Assembly: GCF_023343835.1 (NCBI RefSeq)
Contig: NC_064433.1
Span: 184,033,777 to 184,097,776 of the forward strand
DNA from: Lagopus muta
Lineage: Eukaryota > Chordata > Aves > Galliformes > Phasianidae
Direction of reading: 5' to 3'
DNA length: 64,000 bases
The notes under the pieces are model-generated. The model saw nothing but the letters and a program-made list of their open reading frames with translations. It was not told where the DNA came from and did no database searches. This document shows positions 29,353-43,300 of the stretch, one piece after another. The translations under genes were made by a program, and so were the position numbers. Numbering within the stretch: the stretch's first letter is position 1; the number at the start of each line of letters is the position of its first letter.

Positions 29353-30157
29353 AACTCCTTTTAGCAGGATGCTGTAGCCACTTTGTGTGTGCTGTGGTCT
29401 ATTTCAGAGGAGACAGTCCTTAAGTTACATTGCTGCTTAGAATGAGAAACCACCTGTAGCTACTGCCCTGTCACTTTTTGAGTTCCTACTGCAGGCAGAA
29501 TGCTACTTGGCTTCATCTGCAACCATTTGACTTTAGCAGCATGTGGGGTTGGAAGGGAATATTGATGTAATTGTGGCACTATGAGCTGTCTTGTATCTTT
29601 AATGCTTTTTCCTTCTGCTTGGGTGTATGGCATGTTCTTGAAACTGCATGGAAACAGAGAATCCCAAAGAGTGGGCAGTAGTGTTGAACTGAAATATTAT
29701 GGATAGAGTGCATATAGGAAACTGGAGTCAGAGCAAGCATGCAAAATGATTCTTTTTGCCCCTAAACAATTTAGTAAGGGATGTATGATTGTGTGGCTGC
29801 ATTACTGCTGTTACATCAGCACCATGTTATGAAGTTAGGTTGCTTCAACCTATAGGAAGTCAATAACTTGAAATGCTTTTCTTTCTCTTGAATTATGGTG
29901 CTAATTATTTTTTCTTCTCTCAGGTCCTGATGTGATGTTGCTGCAAGTCTTGCAAGAAAGAAAAGCTCTTAAATGCTCTTAAACACTCCTCTATTTCTTG
30001 TAATAATTGAGAATTTTAAATATTTTAACTTCATTGCCCTGTAAGTTGAAGTAGTGGATCAAAGTGTGGCTGTAAGCAGGGAAGGATTATCAACTGTGTT
30101 CAAACTGTTCCAAGTGGGAAGATGGGGCTGTTTACTTCATACAGAAAGTAACATTCA

Positions 30158-30163
30158 AATAAA
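30158..30163 (+). terminator. Poly(A) signal, end of TAF1D host transcript (proximal)
   Basis: AATAAA about 235 bases into the last predicted exon (from 29924). A second AATAAA is at 30691-30696 and could be a distal alternative. Confidence 0.5.
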
Positions 30164-30690
30164 ACTGCTTGAAAGAACCAGCTGCAGCCAGGGAATTGTT
30201 ATTACTTTTTGCTACAGTGTAAAGCTAAAGCAGGGATTGTGACCACATCTGCCTTGTAGCCGAGCGTTACTTTGTCTTTCTTTCTCACCTTGTTACAAGA
30301 AAGGAACAACATTCAGACCTGTGAGCAGCCTCTAGAAAAACACTACAGTGAAGATGAGAGGAGAGCCTGCACACTGAAATGAGCCCTCTAGTGTAGCAAG
30401 AGGCCTCTTCTTCCTTTCAGCTGTTTGTCCTCTGTATATAGGGGAAGTTGTAACAATTTGAGTCTCTTCAGCAACTGCACTACTTCTAACTAGTGTAAAC
30501 TGCAATGTATGTTAACTCTTTACAGAGGAGCTGCTACCTCATACTGCTGTATTTGAAATTTGGGCAGACCTGTTGGAAATGGAAATGAATGCATTTCAGG
30601 CGTTCTCACCTACTGCTACAACAATCAGCTCTGTGTTAGCACTGCAGCTTAAAACTTGTGCTGTTCTGCCCTTTGCTTCATTTCAGAGCT

Positions 30691-30696
30691 AATAAA
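30691..30696 (+). terminator. Alternative distal poly(A) signal
   Basis: AATAAA in GAGCTAATAAACTTT, just before a CR1 copy (30712-30892). It could serve a longer form of the TAF1D host transcript. Confidence 0.35.
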
Positions 30697-30711
30697 CTTT
30701 AAGTACAGTGA

Positions 30712-30892
30712 TAGGCTCCCCAGGGTGCTGCTGGTTGAGTCCCCATCCCAGAAGGTGTTTAAAAAGCTGTCTTGAGAGATGTATGTGGTGCTCAGGGACA
30801 TGGTTTAGCAGTGAGTTGTTACAGCAGTATGGTTAAATTGAGGCTGGAACTGATGATCTTGAAAGTCTTTACCAGCCCAAGCAATTCTATGG
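30712..30892 (+). repeat. Degraded CR1 3' end
   Basis: Plus-oriented; CCCCATCCCAGAAGGTGTTT, CTGATGATCTTGAAAGTC and CAATTCTATGG are diverged CR1 3' phrases. Confidence 0.65.
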
Positions 30893-31156
30893 ACAGTCTT
30901 TGCAAGGTGCAGTTAGCTAGTAGAGGGCAAGCTGACATCCACAAGTGAAGACAGTTCTGTAAGTGATGTTAGTCTGTTGGCTTCAGGGACTTTGAGGTGT
31001 ACATCTGTTGCACAAACCTGTACTTTGTAATGATGATTATGTAAGTGATTAATTACCGTTCGTACTAAACATGAGAAAAAGGGATAAAAGCTTCAGCTTT
31101 TTGAAAAGGAATCTTATTGTCACACATGCTATGACCTCAGTGTTTTTCAAAAACAC

Positions 31157-31162
31157 TTTATT
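31157..31162 (-). terminator. CEP295 polyadenylation signal
   Basis: TTTATT on plus is AATAAA on minus, about 145 bases past the CEP295 stop (31306-31308). Confidence 0.7.
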
Positions 31163-31305
31163 AGATGTTTATATTACAATAGTATAAACTCTCTTTCAAA
31201 CACTACAGCACAAGGCTTTCCTGCAGCGTCATTCTACTCAGTGCTGGTTGCCACATATTAAAAGTAGATGGCACTGTAGAAAGCATCTGTCAGTCACTAC
31301 CTGAA

Positions 31306-34300
31306 TTAGGTTAATGCAGTTCTTACTGTTAAATACTCTGAGTTGTATCTGCACAGCAATGTTTCTTGGTTAGAGGCTTCTCCTAGTCTGGGTGTTCTCC
31401 CTGGCTTCTTGGCTCGTAGTTTTTCCAGCATTTTCTGCAAGATTTAAAATCATGTGAGAATAGCATAGCTCAAGAAATGGTGGTGATAACACCAAGCTGT
31501 ACAAGTGAGGTAATGCTGCTCTATAACAGAGAGAAGTATAAGAGCAGGTGGAAGAGTCTTCCCAGGGAAGCACCAAGCCTGCTTGTGCTTGGATCACACT
31601 CAGCAATACTGTTTGACACGAGCAGCTGGATCCCCTCAGTCCTTTTATTTGACCTCAAGTCACAAGAATTCAGTCTCAGGCTGCTGTCCTTTAGAGAAAA
31701 CTCAGCCGTAAGGGCTGCGTTGTATTGGCACGCTGCCTTGACGGGGGCGGTCTCAGACAGACTAAGCCAATAGCAGTGCTTGGGAAGTCTCTAAAAGCTC
31801 ACTGACTGAGCAAAGGTAGTATTCCCAAGAGGCTGTGCTGAAATGTGAAGACCTGGTTCATGGTCTGTTCAGTCATCACTGCAGAATTACGCCTCCAGTC
31901 TGACTAGAAGCTAGGGGACATGAATTGACCAGCTCGAGATGCTAAGAGGGGATTACTTTACCTTTTGAAACTCCTTAGCCTTTTCTCTGTTTTTAGCATA
32001 AGTTTCCTGCCTTGATTTTTCTTCTTTTCTGATCTTTACTTCTGAAAGTTGATTATAAAGTCTGTCAAAACATTAGAAAAAATACTGTCAGGAAGGAAAG
32101 GGGGAAAGCAGGAGTACATAACAGCCTTAAGGGTTTATACTGTCAACTGCTAGAAATTATAGCAATTCTGACTTTACTATCCTCTGATCTGGCATCACTT
32201 CAACTAACTTTTAGCTGACCTAACACAGACCCCACTCAACCACTGCATTTGTACACAGGCATTGTTACTAAATGTTGAGTGCAGCTGGGCAGGCTGCCAG
32301 TGCTTCCTTCCTGCTGCAAGCTGGGCAAGGGCATGGCTCAGTGTTCACCTGTATAAACATGTACTGTTAGGGCTCATATCAACAACTTCTTCCACTGTTC
32401 ATGCAGTACCTTGAGGTGCGCTGGTACATTTCAGCTTCTCCAGCCTTCCTGTCTTCTGGAGAAGACACTTTCACTTCTCCTACTTTCTTCAGCTGATTGA
32501 CAACTGCACCTTTTTTCCCTTTAAAAGACACAAACACAAAATGTATCCTAAATCTTTAATCCAGACAATACATCTATTTACAGTATAAACTACTGCGCCC
32601 CAGTAAAAGTTTGCTCAGTTTATGAAACCAATACCAGGTACTAATTGTAAAAAAATCAACAGCTGTCAATGACAGACTTCTTCAGTATACAAGAACTCAA
32701 AAGCATAAGAGGTTTCAAAGGTTGAGATAGAACTACAAAGAAAGAAACAGAATTGGTACAGTGGAGATGAATGTTTGTCTTAAAAACCACAGTACCCAAT
32801 GAGGCTGCTGGCTGTACTTGGAGCAAGTTGTGCTTCTCAGCAGCTGCCTACCAAACCCTGATAACAGGGTTAGAGATGCATTAGTTCACTTAGTACAGTT
32901 CTTTGACAACCAGTTATTTTGCAAAGACACATTATGATGATAAATGCAGATAAATGCAGTCTGCTTGCAACATGAGACAGCCAAAGTGGTGAAAAGGAGC
33001 TCCCACGTCCCTAAGAAATTAAAGAATACCCCAACTGCAAAAGTGAAGATGCAACACATAGGAAAGGTTTTCTGTGATATTTAAAAACTAAAGCAGTCCT
33101 AGCCCACGTCACATGCCCATGTAAACATACCAGGGATAAGACGACCCTCCTTTTGACTGCTTAATGTCTCAGACTTTTTCCTTTGAAACTGTCTGCCTTC
33201 TGGCTTTTCATTTTTTCTCTCTCTCTGTTTTATTTCTTCAACTCTTCTCAGGGATTTCTGGATGAAGTCCTTCTTTCTTTTCAAAAAAGATTCTTGCAAA
33301 CTCCCTGGTGCAGAAGCAGACTCCAGCAGCATCACTGAGAAAGAAAAGTCCAAGCATTTCTCACTTTCTGCAAAGAAACCACCTCTACTAATTCATACAT
33401 TTCAGTGCATTTCTCCTAAGATGTTGACCAGGATCTGTTTTCACAACTGGTGTCAGGAAGTGACATTTTTGCACAATAAGCAGTAATTCAGAGCTAAGGA
33501 ATCTAGAAACCAAAAGCAGTACTGCCAAAACAGATACTGCACCAAAACACAAAGACTGGAGAAGCCCCTAACAAATGGTTACAGCCTGGTAGATCCTTTC
33601 TTCCTTGTTTCACTATTTATGTTCTATACTGACATCAGAACATCTTTTAACTGCAGAGGTTCCTGACTGATAGGAAACAAACAAGGGAAGGTGCACTACG
33701 TACATAATGACAAGCAACAAAACATCACAGGAGTTTCAAAATTAAATATAGTTACAAATAAAACCAAATGAAGTCTCACTAATTATAGCCATTACCATCT
33801 ATTGCTTAATTATTGCTTCCTACAGGAAGAGACAAGTTATTTCCTTGTCAGTAAAGCACACATCAAACCTGGGCCAAATGTACACAAACAGAGGCCAAAC
33901 AGCAACATGCACCTGTCTAAGAGAAGTTATATTTTCCAAAGGAGAGGTGTAGTATCTTGCAATGACTTTGTAAGTTAAAACTTCAGTATGTTGAAGCTGC
34001 ACAGAATTACCTGCAGTCTGATGTGATGGACACTGACCCTCGGTAGCACTGTGGGCTTTGGAAGAGCTGTCAGGCCTTATGAGCACTGAACAAACTGCAT
34101 CTGGAACCACTGGTAAAAATTCTCTTTTCTGTTTCAAAAGGAATCATTAGTTGAAAATGCAGAAAATACACCAGAAATCTGAAGTAGTCATATAGTACCC
34201 TAACATGGACAAGACACAAGAAAAGACAGTCTTTTCCCTTTAGCAGATGCAAGAAAAACACCAGAAATGGATAGTGACAGCATTAGAATGCTTCTAAAAA

Positions 34301-37300
34301 CACTCAAAAACTTCAAAACATTGCAGTCCCTTTGCCCAACAGCTGAACTAAGACTCACCTCAGTCAGAACACTGATGGCAGACCTGTCTGCACATGCTGG
34401 GTTTTTTGTTTTATCCTCACTACTTCCCTCTTGGTTCGTATGTTCAGCGTCTGATTCTGCAGTACTGATGTCATTGGAGCTCACAAAAGTGAGTTCAGGC
34501 TCTTCCATAATCCCACGCCCTGACTCAGTCTCCTTGCAGGTAGAAGACACAAAGCCTCAGTGTAAAAGCTATGTATCGTTTTATATAATATAAAATATTA
34601 AAGTATATAAACGATGTATGCATTAAAATATATTTTAATCATATATATTTTAAAACCACTATTACTAGAAATAGCAACAGCTGCTAGCTTGTAAGAGGCT
34701 CATTCAACACAGAAAAAAAAACAGAACCTGCCCAAAGCAATAATGAAATCCAGAAGGATTGCCTTGCCCAAGGTGTTAACTGATGCGTCAAACCAATCCA
34801 ACGAGAAGTTCAGTGGTTTGGTTTTTAAAACCAGTAAGTAAAAAACAATCCAAAGCAATCAAACCAAGCTCTCTTCCACTCACCTCAATTTAAATCACTG
34901 CTGAAATCTAGTTTCAGGCCAGGTTGGTTGGTTTGTTTTAAAAATGAAAAAGGAAATAAGTTTCACAGTTTTCAATTACTTATGCTTTGGTTCTATTATT
35001 TACCTCCCAGACTGGATTAAGATCAGTTAAGTAACTGCAGTTTCATGGCCAGGCTGCACCCACTAACATCACTGCTAATTGCTTCAGTGCTGTGATCTAA
35101 AAGAGCAAGGACAGCAAATGTCCAAGAAACATGCAAGTCTGAAACCAGAACTATAAAAAGAACATCTGCCAAGTTTTCAGATGTTAAAGATCTAAAATAG
35201 CTCAGTAAAGGCAAAAAAAAAAAAAAAGAAAGAAAAAAAAGACACAAACAAGTAAAAACAAGTAAACCACCAAAATACCTGCACAAAACACCACTTACTT
35301 TGGGAAATCTGTTCTACTTACCCAGATTGGAATACGAGATGAGCCTGCAGCCACAGAGTTAGAGTGTTTTTCATGTCCTCCCAGGCAGAAAGCATTCTGT
35401 TTTACTACTGCCTGTAAATTAACGTCTGGGGCTTCCAAACTGATGTCTTCAGGAATCCTTGAAGACTTCTGTATTTCAAGAAAACTTTCACCTGCCTCCT
35501 TTGCATCTGTATTGCAGTGCAAATCCACCTCCACAGCTTTATCTGCTTCAGGTACACGAAATAATTTTTCGGGAAGCTTCAAGTACTTCCTATCAAGTAC
35601 CTTGACAGGTAATTTTTCAGAAGACAGAATCTCCTTTTTGAATGCTACGCTCTCTTTCAATGCATGTTGAGGGAAAGGCTCAGCCACTGTCACTGGTGTG
35701 GTACTGAGCTGATAAAATGATTTTTGTTCTTCCAGCGAATTCAGACTTTGGTTTCGCATATCCTCCACTGAGCACTGCAGACCAACACACTCCATACTCC
35801 TCACCAGATCTTCGTATTGTCTGTCAGATGAAACACTGTTCTCACTGCACCCATTTTTAATCCCAGTATTTAGTTCCCAGGAGCTCTCTGACTCCACATT
35901 GATGCCTGCTGGCCGAGCAGCATTCTGACAGCGACTGCTCAGAGCAGGTTCCAATTGCAGCGGATGAAAAGATTCTTCCAAACCTGTTCCAAAAAGTCAA
36001 AATGTGAGCTTAACACAACCACATTTCAGCTTTAAAGGAATTCCTCCTTAACAGAGCTTTTGAGGAACGCGTGAACATCTGTGCAAACATCTGACTACAT
36101 CAGATCTCCTCCTCAGTCCTCTTTTCCGCAGGCTGAACAGACCCAGGTCTCTCAGCCTTTCCTCATCCAGGAGCTGCTCCAGGCCCTTTGCCATCTTTGT
36201 GGTCCTCCGCTGCACTCCCAGAAGATCCCTGTCCTTTTGCAACTGGGGAGCTCAGAACTGGATACAGCAGTCTAAATGTGGCCTCACCAGGGACCAGAAT
36301 AGAGGGGGAGGATCAGCTCCCTTGACCTGCTGGCCGTGCTCTTTGTCAGGAAGTTCCATAAATTGAATAATTTCCCCAAACTTACAAAACGAGGAAATGA
36401 AGAATTTTTTTTGTAAAACTTATTAATTTCAGCCACCACTGGAATTAATGCACTATCATCATAACTGCTGCACAACATAAGTACCATCTGCTTAGCACCT
36501 TCAATACAAAAGCAGATCCTTGCATTCAAGTAATAACTGCTAAGGGAAGACCTTAACATTTTTGAGTTCTACACATTAAAAGATGGTGGAGAAGATGATG
36601 TCTAAGAGAGAAGAATCAGAGCTAAAACATTTCCAAGCAGAGCTTATTTAGAAGAATTCCTTCCCAGTTTCAACACAACAAAACAAGCTTTAAGGTTGGT
36701 AATTACATATTGGCAATGGATCCATGTTTATAGCATTGATCAGGCTGCACTGTACATACCCACAGTAACATCCTCTTTGAAGCACTCTTCTGATGTACTG
36801 TTGTTTGGCTTGTTTGTTTCAAGACTGCCCATCAGACTGCCTCTTTGTATATTCACACTGGAGGTTCTCACTTCTAGAAACTGCTCTTCACTTTCTGTTG
36901 CAAACGTTGAAATCTAGCAGCAGAAAAAAATCCTGATTAGGCTTCATTTTATTTTATTTTATTTTATTTTATTTTTAGGAATGAGAAGGATGAAAAGTTA
37001 ATGGCAACATTTGCTTTCTGATCACATTTCCCCTACAAACAGCAGAAATGCTTCCAGTTCCAGACGTGTAAAAAATTACTAAGGCATTTCATAAAAATAA
37101 ATTTCAAGTCAAACAGAGCTTTTCTGCAGTACCTTCCTCAATTCTTTGTTGCCCTGTTGAATCTTGTAGTGAGAAATGGGTGATGAAACACTGAAGGCAG
37201 GACTTGGTTCCAAAGGCTGAAATAGCCGGTGGCAGAAGTTAGGAAAATGCCTCTCCGTTTCAGGAAAATCAAGCTCAGCTGCTAGAGCTGTAAGAAAAGA

Positions 37301-40300
37301 AAAGAGGTCATTTTAAAAAAAATGGAAACTGACATCTCCTACCTTGCTTCTAGATGAAAAAGGAGAGGATATAGATTTCCACAGGTGAACAAATGCTAGC
37401 TGGCAAAAACAGATCTTCACAGCACTCAACTCCTTCACACTGACACAGTGCAAGTACAACTGCTGCAAGAAAGTGCTGAGGTCAAGAAGCTCTCTGTTAA
37501 GCACCTGAGAGACTGCATTAGAAGCTCTGTCCTGGTTTGGGTTTCCCAGTACAAAATGCACACACTGACACACTGCAGCAAGCCCAGTGAGCAGCCACAA
37601 GAACGAGTAAGGATGAAACACACAATGTTCAAAGAGAAACTTAAAAACTGGGTTTGTTCAGTTTTGCACAAAGTATTGAGAGCATGGGGGAAGAGGCACA
37701 GACATCTCTGCTGTCTATGCTGTCCTAGAAAGAAATACAGGGAAGGTGCAGACAGCCTCTTGTTGAACATACTCAGTGAAAGAAAAGAGGCTCAAGATGA
37801 TGGACAAAAGATGCAACACAGGAAATTCTGGTTACATATCAACTCTTTGAAAGGGTAGATAACAGCAGGACAAGGGGAAATGGTTTTAAGTTGAGGGAGG
37901 GAAGATTTAGGTTGGACGTCAGGGGAAGTTCTTTGCAGAGGGAGTAGTGAGGTGCTGGAACAGCTGCTCAGAGAGGCTGTGGATGCCCCATCCCTGGAGG
38001 TGTTCAAGGCCAGGTTGGATGGGGCCCTGGGCAGCCTGGTCTAGTATTAAATGGGGAGGTTGGTGGCCCTGCCTTTGGCAGGGGGGTTGGAGATTCATGA
38101 TCCTTGAGGTCCCTTCCAACCCTGGCCATTCTGTGATATAAAGAAAAAATTCCCAATTAAGGATTTTAAGCAGGATGTCTGAGTGGTATGAAATTCTTCC
38201 ATGGGAGATAATCAGAACTTGGCTGGACAAACCCACAAGCAAGTTACCTCTAATTTGAGTGGGATTAAGAATTTCTGGTCTAGATTCATAGAATCACAGA
38301 ATGGCCTGGGTTGAAAGGGACCACAATAATCATCCAGTTTCAACCCCCTGCTATGTGCAGGGTCGCCAACCACCAGACCAGGCTGCCCAGAGCCACATCC
38401 AGACTGGCCTTGAATGCCTCCAGGCATGGGGTATCCACAGCCTCCTTGGGCAGCCTGTTCCAGTGTGTCACCACCCTCTGTGTGAAAAACTTCCTCCTAC
38501 TATCTAACCTAAACCTCCCATGTCTCACTTTAAAACCATTTCCCCTTGTCCTATCACTGTCCACCCTCATAAACAGCCGTTCCCCTTCTGCTTATACACT
38601 TCCTTCAAGTACTAGAAGGCCACACTGAGGTCTCCCTGCAGCCTTCTCTTCTCCAAGCTAAAAAATCCCAGTTCTCTCAACCTTTCCTCATAGAAGAGGT
38701 GTTCCAGCCCTCTGATCATCTTAGCGGCCCTCCTCTGGACCTGCTTTTAATTAATATAAAGATTAAAGATTAATATTAAAAACCAGAATCTATGATTCTG
38801 GGTTTTCCAACACATTCCTGAAGGAAGCAGTTCAAATTAAAATACCACTTATCACTGTGACAGCTAGTAAGGATGGTTTCATTGTTATGAATCATTAAAT
38901 GTGCACAGTTAAATAGCACAGAACTTCCACTACTTTGTTATCAGTGATTCTTCATCTATCAACTCCATCTGAATAATATAGTGTTGTGTAGATACTGCTC
39001 TAAACTCCTAAATAGAGTTGTACATATGCAAACAATAATATTAGCACAAACAACAAAGAACAATGTTGCTACGGTGGAAGGAAGCTGCACAGAACTAGAC
39101 TGTGATCCCATTATCTTCTTGGCGCACTACACAATGCTACATGTAGAGCATTGTAGCTACATTGCTACATAAAGCAATGAAGGACTTGGTTCCATTAAGG
39201 CAGGAGTTCTGCTGTGCAGAACGTTTATTGCAAATGTAAGCTAAATATAAGGAATACTGAATACACATAATCCTGATTAAACTCCTCATTCTGTACGACA
39301 GCACAGACACAAAAGCTTTAAAATAGAAAATACCTTCAAAATGTGTATTGTTGTCTGATGAAGAGTTCAACTCTCCACATTTCTCCAAGATCTGCTGAAT
39401 CTGACTTCCTTTATCAAGGCACGTTACTCCTTCAGGCAACTCGGTTTCAGGCGCTCCAGGCAGATTCTCCTGCCTCTGCTGCAAGGTAAAAGGCAGCGAG
39501 GAGTCCCATGGGCTGCTTGGGATTCTTTTCCAAATTTGATCTTCCATGCTGTCAGACGACAATCCTGAAATAAGAAGCTAGATGCTCACATACTTATATA
39601 TAAAGCATCTACATGAATTCACCTGAAAAGATGCTGCTTAATACCCTTAAATGCCTGTAACACCTTTTATTATTACTTTTTAATTTATTTATTTATTTTA
39701 CATCCCATTGCAGATAGAAGTGTCATAGAATCATTTGTGTTGGAAGGGATTCCCAAAGGTCATCTGGTCCAACTCACTTCCATGAACTGGGACACTTACA
39801 GCTCCATCAGGTGCTCCCAGCCCTGTCCAGCCTGACAGAGCAGGGAGGTGACCATCCCTCTGTACTCAGCTCTAGTGAGGCCACACCCCGAGTACTGTGT
39901 TCAGTTTGGGTTCCTCACTACAAGAAAGATACTGAGGCCCTGGAGCGTGTCCAGAGAAGGGCAACGAAACTGGTGAGGGGTCTGGAGCACAAGTCTTATG
40001 AGGAGCAGCTGAGGGAGCTGGGATTGTTCAGTCTGAAAAAGAGTGGGCTCAAAGGAGACCTTATTACACTCTATAACTATCCGAAGGAAGGTTGTGATGA
40101 GGAGGGGTTTGTCCTCTTCTCCCACGCAACAAACAGGACCTGAGGAAATGGCCACAAGTTGTACCAGAGGAGGTTTAGATTAGACATAAGGAAGAACTTT
40201 TTCTCTCAGAGAGTGGTCAGGCAACGGCCTGGAATGGCCTCCCAGGGAGGTGGTGAAGTCGCCATCCCTGACAGTGTTCAAAAGGCATCTGGATGAGGAG

Positions 40301-43300
40301 CTACGAGATACAGTTCAGTAGCTTGTGGTAGCAATGGTAACAGGAGGATGGTTGGACTAGATGATCTTGTAGGTCGCTTCCAACCTTGCAATCTTATGAT
40401 CCTATGACCTTGTGTGTCTCCAAGGATGGGGCATCCACTACCACTCCGGGCACCCTGTTCCAGCACCTCACCACTCTCACAGTAAAGAACTTCCCCCTGA
40501 CATCCAACCTAAATCTTCTCTTCCTTAGTTTGAAATCATTTTCCCTTGTCCTGTCTCAACAGACCCTGCTAAAGAGCCCGTCCCCTTCTTTTTTACAGCC
40601 CCCCTTTAGATACTGCAAGGTCTCCCCAGAGCCTTCTCTTCTTCATGCTGCACACCCCAGCTCTCTCAGCCTGTCCTCAGAGGAGAGGTGTTCCATCCCT
40701 TGGAGCATTTTTGTGGCCCTCCTCTGGATGCGCTCCAACAGCTCCACATCTCTGCTATATTGAGGACTCCACATCTGGACGCAGTGCTCCAGGTGAGGCC
40801 TCACAGCACAGTGCAGAGGGGCAGGATCACCTCCCTCGCCCTGCTGGCCGTAGCCGCACTGCTCTGGATGCAGCTCAGGATATGGTTGGTTCTCTGGGCT
40901 GATGGCAGACTGCTGGCTCACATCCAGCTTCCCATCTCTACCAGTGCTCCAAAGTTCTTCTCAGCAAGGCTGTACCCTGTCCTTTTGTCTCCCAGCTTGC
41001 ACTGATAGTGGGGGTTGCCACAGGCCAGGTGCAAGATCTTGCACTTGGATTTGCATCATGAGGTTCAACTGGGCCCACTGCTCAAGCCTCCTTTAGGTCT
41101 CTCTGAATGCCATATCATCCCTCAGTTGTGTCAATCACACCACACAGCTTGGTGTCAATCCTTTAATGTGACCTTGAGCATCTTTATGACGTAGGACAAT
41201 GGCTTTATTCCTGTTTAAATAGAAGCAACCTAATATAAATGCAACAAAATTAAAGGAATTGTGGAAACCACAAGTGGGTTCCTGGTTAGCACACCAGTCC
41301 CTCTTTGTCTCTCCTCTTACAGAAGCAATCAGAAAAGATCTTAATAATCACTGAGTGTCTGGAGGAAGCACAACCAGACTTGAAAAATGCATTCATGTAG
41401 CCGAGTAACCAAAACCTTAATGTTACTTTTTAAAAAATTTCTTCAAAAATAATCTTCAAAAATTGATTTATAAGCACCAAGTAACTGATACACATATATG
41501 GGTGTGTCTGAGATCAGATACGACTCAGATTAAGACAATATTAAACCTTAAGTAAACACACAGGACACTATATCATCACTTCCAAATCCATCTCATGTAT
41601 TTGCAGGTGATAAAGTTGCTATACATCTTATTATAATATGTGCATTCCAGCTATGCTCTGTAACATGTACTATAAATTCTTAAGCAAAGTTCCACATCGT
41701 ATTTTTTCCAGAAGAATTTATGTCTAATGAATTAGATCCATTCTGCTATAAAATGAAGAAAACATCAGTTTTTCCATTTATGAGAACAATAAAACACTTA
41801 CCAGTGTCAACAGGGCTGACATCCAGGGTTTCAGTAGTCAAAAAGCTTCCAGTGGAAATAGTTGAGGATAAGTCACAGGGTATTGCTTGCGTGGAAGCCT
41901 CTGAACCTACATCCATGGGCACTACCTTAGAAAGTGCTTCCTAGGAGGAAGCAACATACAGGTTACCATGTATTCAGACCCCCATAATTGAAACCACAAT
42001 CACAGATTTTATTCTGAGCTCAGTTCAAGTGTAGAAGCCTTCATTTTCTGCAGTCAGGCGAATGAAACTCATCATTGCTCAGTACACAACACTCACATCC
42101 AGTCTCCCAGACACAATTCCCTTCAGCAGCCCTCCCCCCAACACACACACACACCACGCACACACAGACACACAAGAAGCCTCTCAGAACTACCTACAAA
42201 TCATGACACCCGGAAGATTATTTATCTTCTGGTGCTCAGATTTGGCTATTTCTCATCACAGACCCACTTCAGTAGAACGGCAGATCTCAGAGGAATAACC
42301 TGTAAAACTCAGGAACGTTCCAAGTACTTTCAAGACTGTGACTTGTGAATACAGGAGAATGACTGGAGAGCTTCATTCTACTTTTATGGTTAAATATATG
42401 TCAAATTTCCTAGAAAACTGTATTCCTTAATTTTGAAGCTCTGCAGTCACAGAATAGAGACAGAGGGCTCTTACTTTCAAATTTTGAAGGATGAGATGAA
42501 CATTTTACCTCTTCCAAAACTTTGAATTAAAACACATCAAAAAAATAAAAGATAAAAACCTAAGAAGCCCATTCCTCATACTATTTTTCATTATATATTA
42601 GCTATAAGTATATTTAACATACACTTATACATATATATATGCACTGTATGCACAAATAGTGTTGTATATCTATGAACAGTAATTTTTAAGCACTGTTTTT
42701 CAGCTACTGCCAAAATAACAGGATCTTTGGACCAGAGAAAAGCAGTGGATCTCCTTGATTTTGGAGGGGCTTCTGATACTCTCTCTCTGTTCTTGTAGCA
42801 AAATTTGGGTGTTACAGTCTACAGGGATGGACAACCAGACAGGTGGAAAACTGCTGGCTGATCAGGCCCAGAAGACAGTAACCAGCAGGTGATACTCGAC
42901 CTGGAGGTGGGAGAATAACTGGAGCATGACCAGCATCTACCCTGGAACCTGCCCTCTCTAACACCTTTGGTAAGGACCAAGAAGAGGCAACAGCATGCTC
43001 TCATTTGAACATCGGATGCATTCAGTAGCAGGTCTGACATCCAGGGGGGCCTCATGAAGATGAGACCTAAAGGAACATTATGAAACTCAGAACGAACAAA
43101 CACAGTCCTGTACCTGGGAAGAAACCATGCATCAGTCCAAGCCAGGGACTAACTGGGGAGCAGCTCTATAAAAGAGGATCCAGGAGTCCTGGCAAACAGC
43201 AAGCTGCACACAGTGTGCTCTGCCAGCAAGGAGGGACAGCAGCATTCTGCACCGTATAAATGGGAATGCAGCCAGTAAATTCAGAGAGACCATCTCTCTT

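Larger units (their letters stand above)
22600..30180 (+). ncRNA. TAF1D: Non-coding, spliced 3' tail of TAF1D (snoRNA host region)
   Basis: The last coding exon ends at 22756 with AAG then GTGAGT. Downstream I see a chain of short exons with acceptor-donor pairs and no shared reading frame: 24048-24091, 25170-25225, 26255-26292, 26790-26861, 27595-27648, perhaps 28155-28176 (weak donor), 28504-28578, perhaps 29158-29243, and a last exon from 29924 to a poly(A) signal at 30158. Nearly every intron carries one snoRNA-like element upstream of its acceptor. Human TAF1D is known to host SNORA1, 8, 18, 25, 32, 40 and SNORD5/6 in the same arrangement. Exon limits are by eye; small exons and alternative sites are uncertain. 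The spliced tail is probably unstable, since its stop codon precedes many junctions. Confidence 0.75.
30180..31156. other. Convergent gap between TAF1D tail and CEP295
   Basis: About 1 kb between the two convergent 3' ends. It contains a CR1 3' end (30712-30892) and the distal poly(A) signal. I see no gene. Confidence 0.6.
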
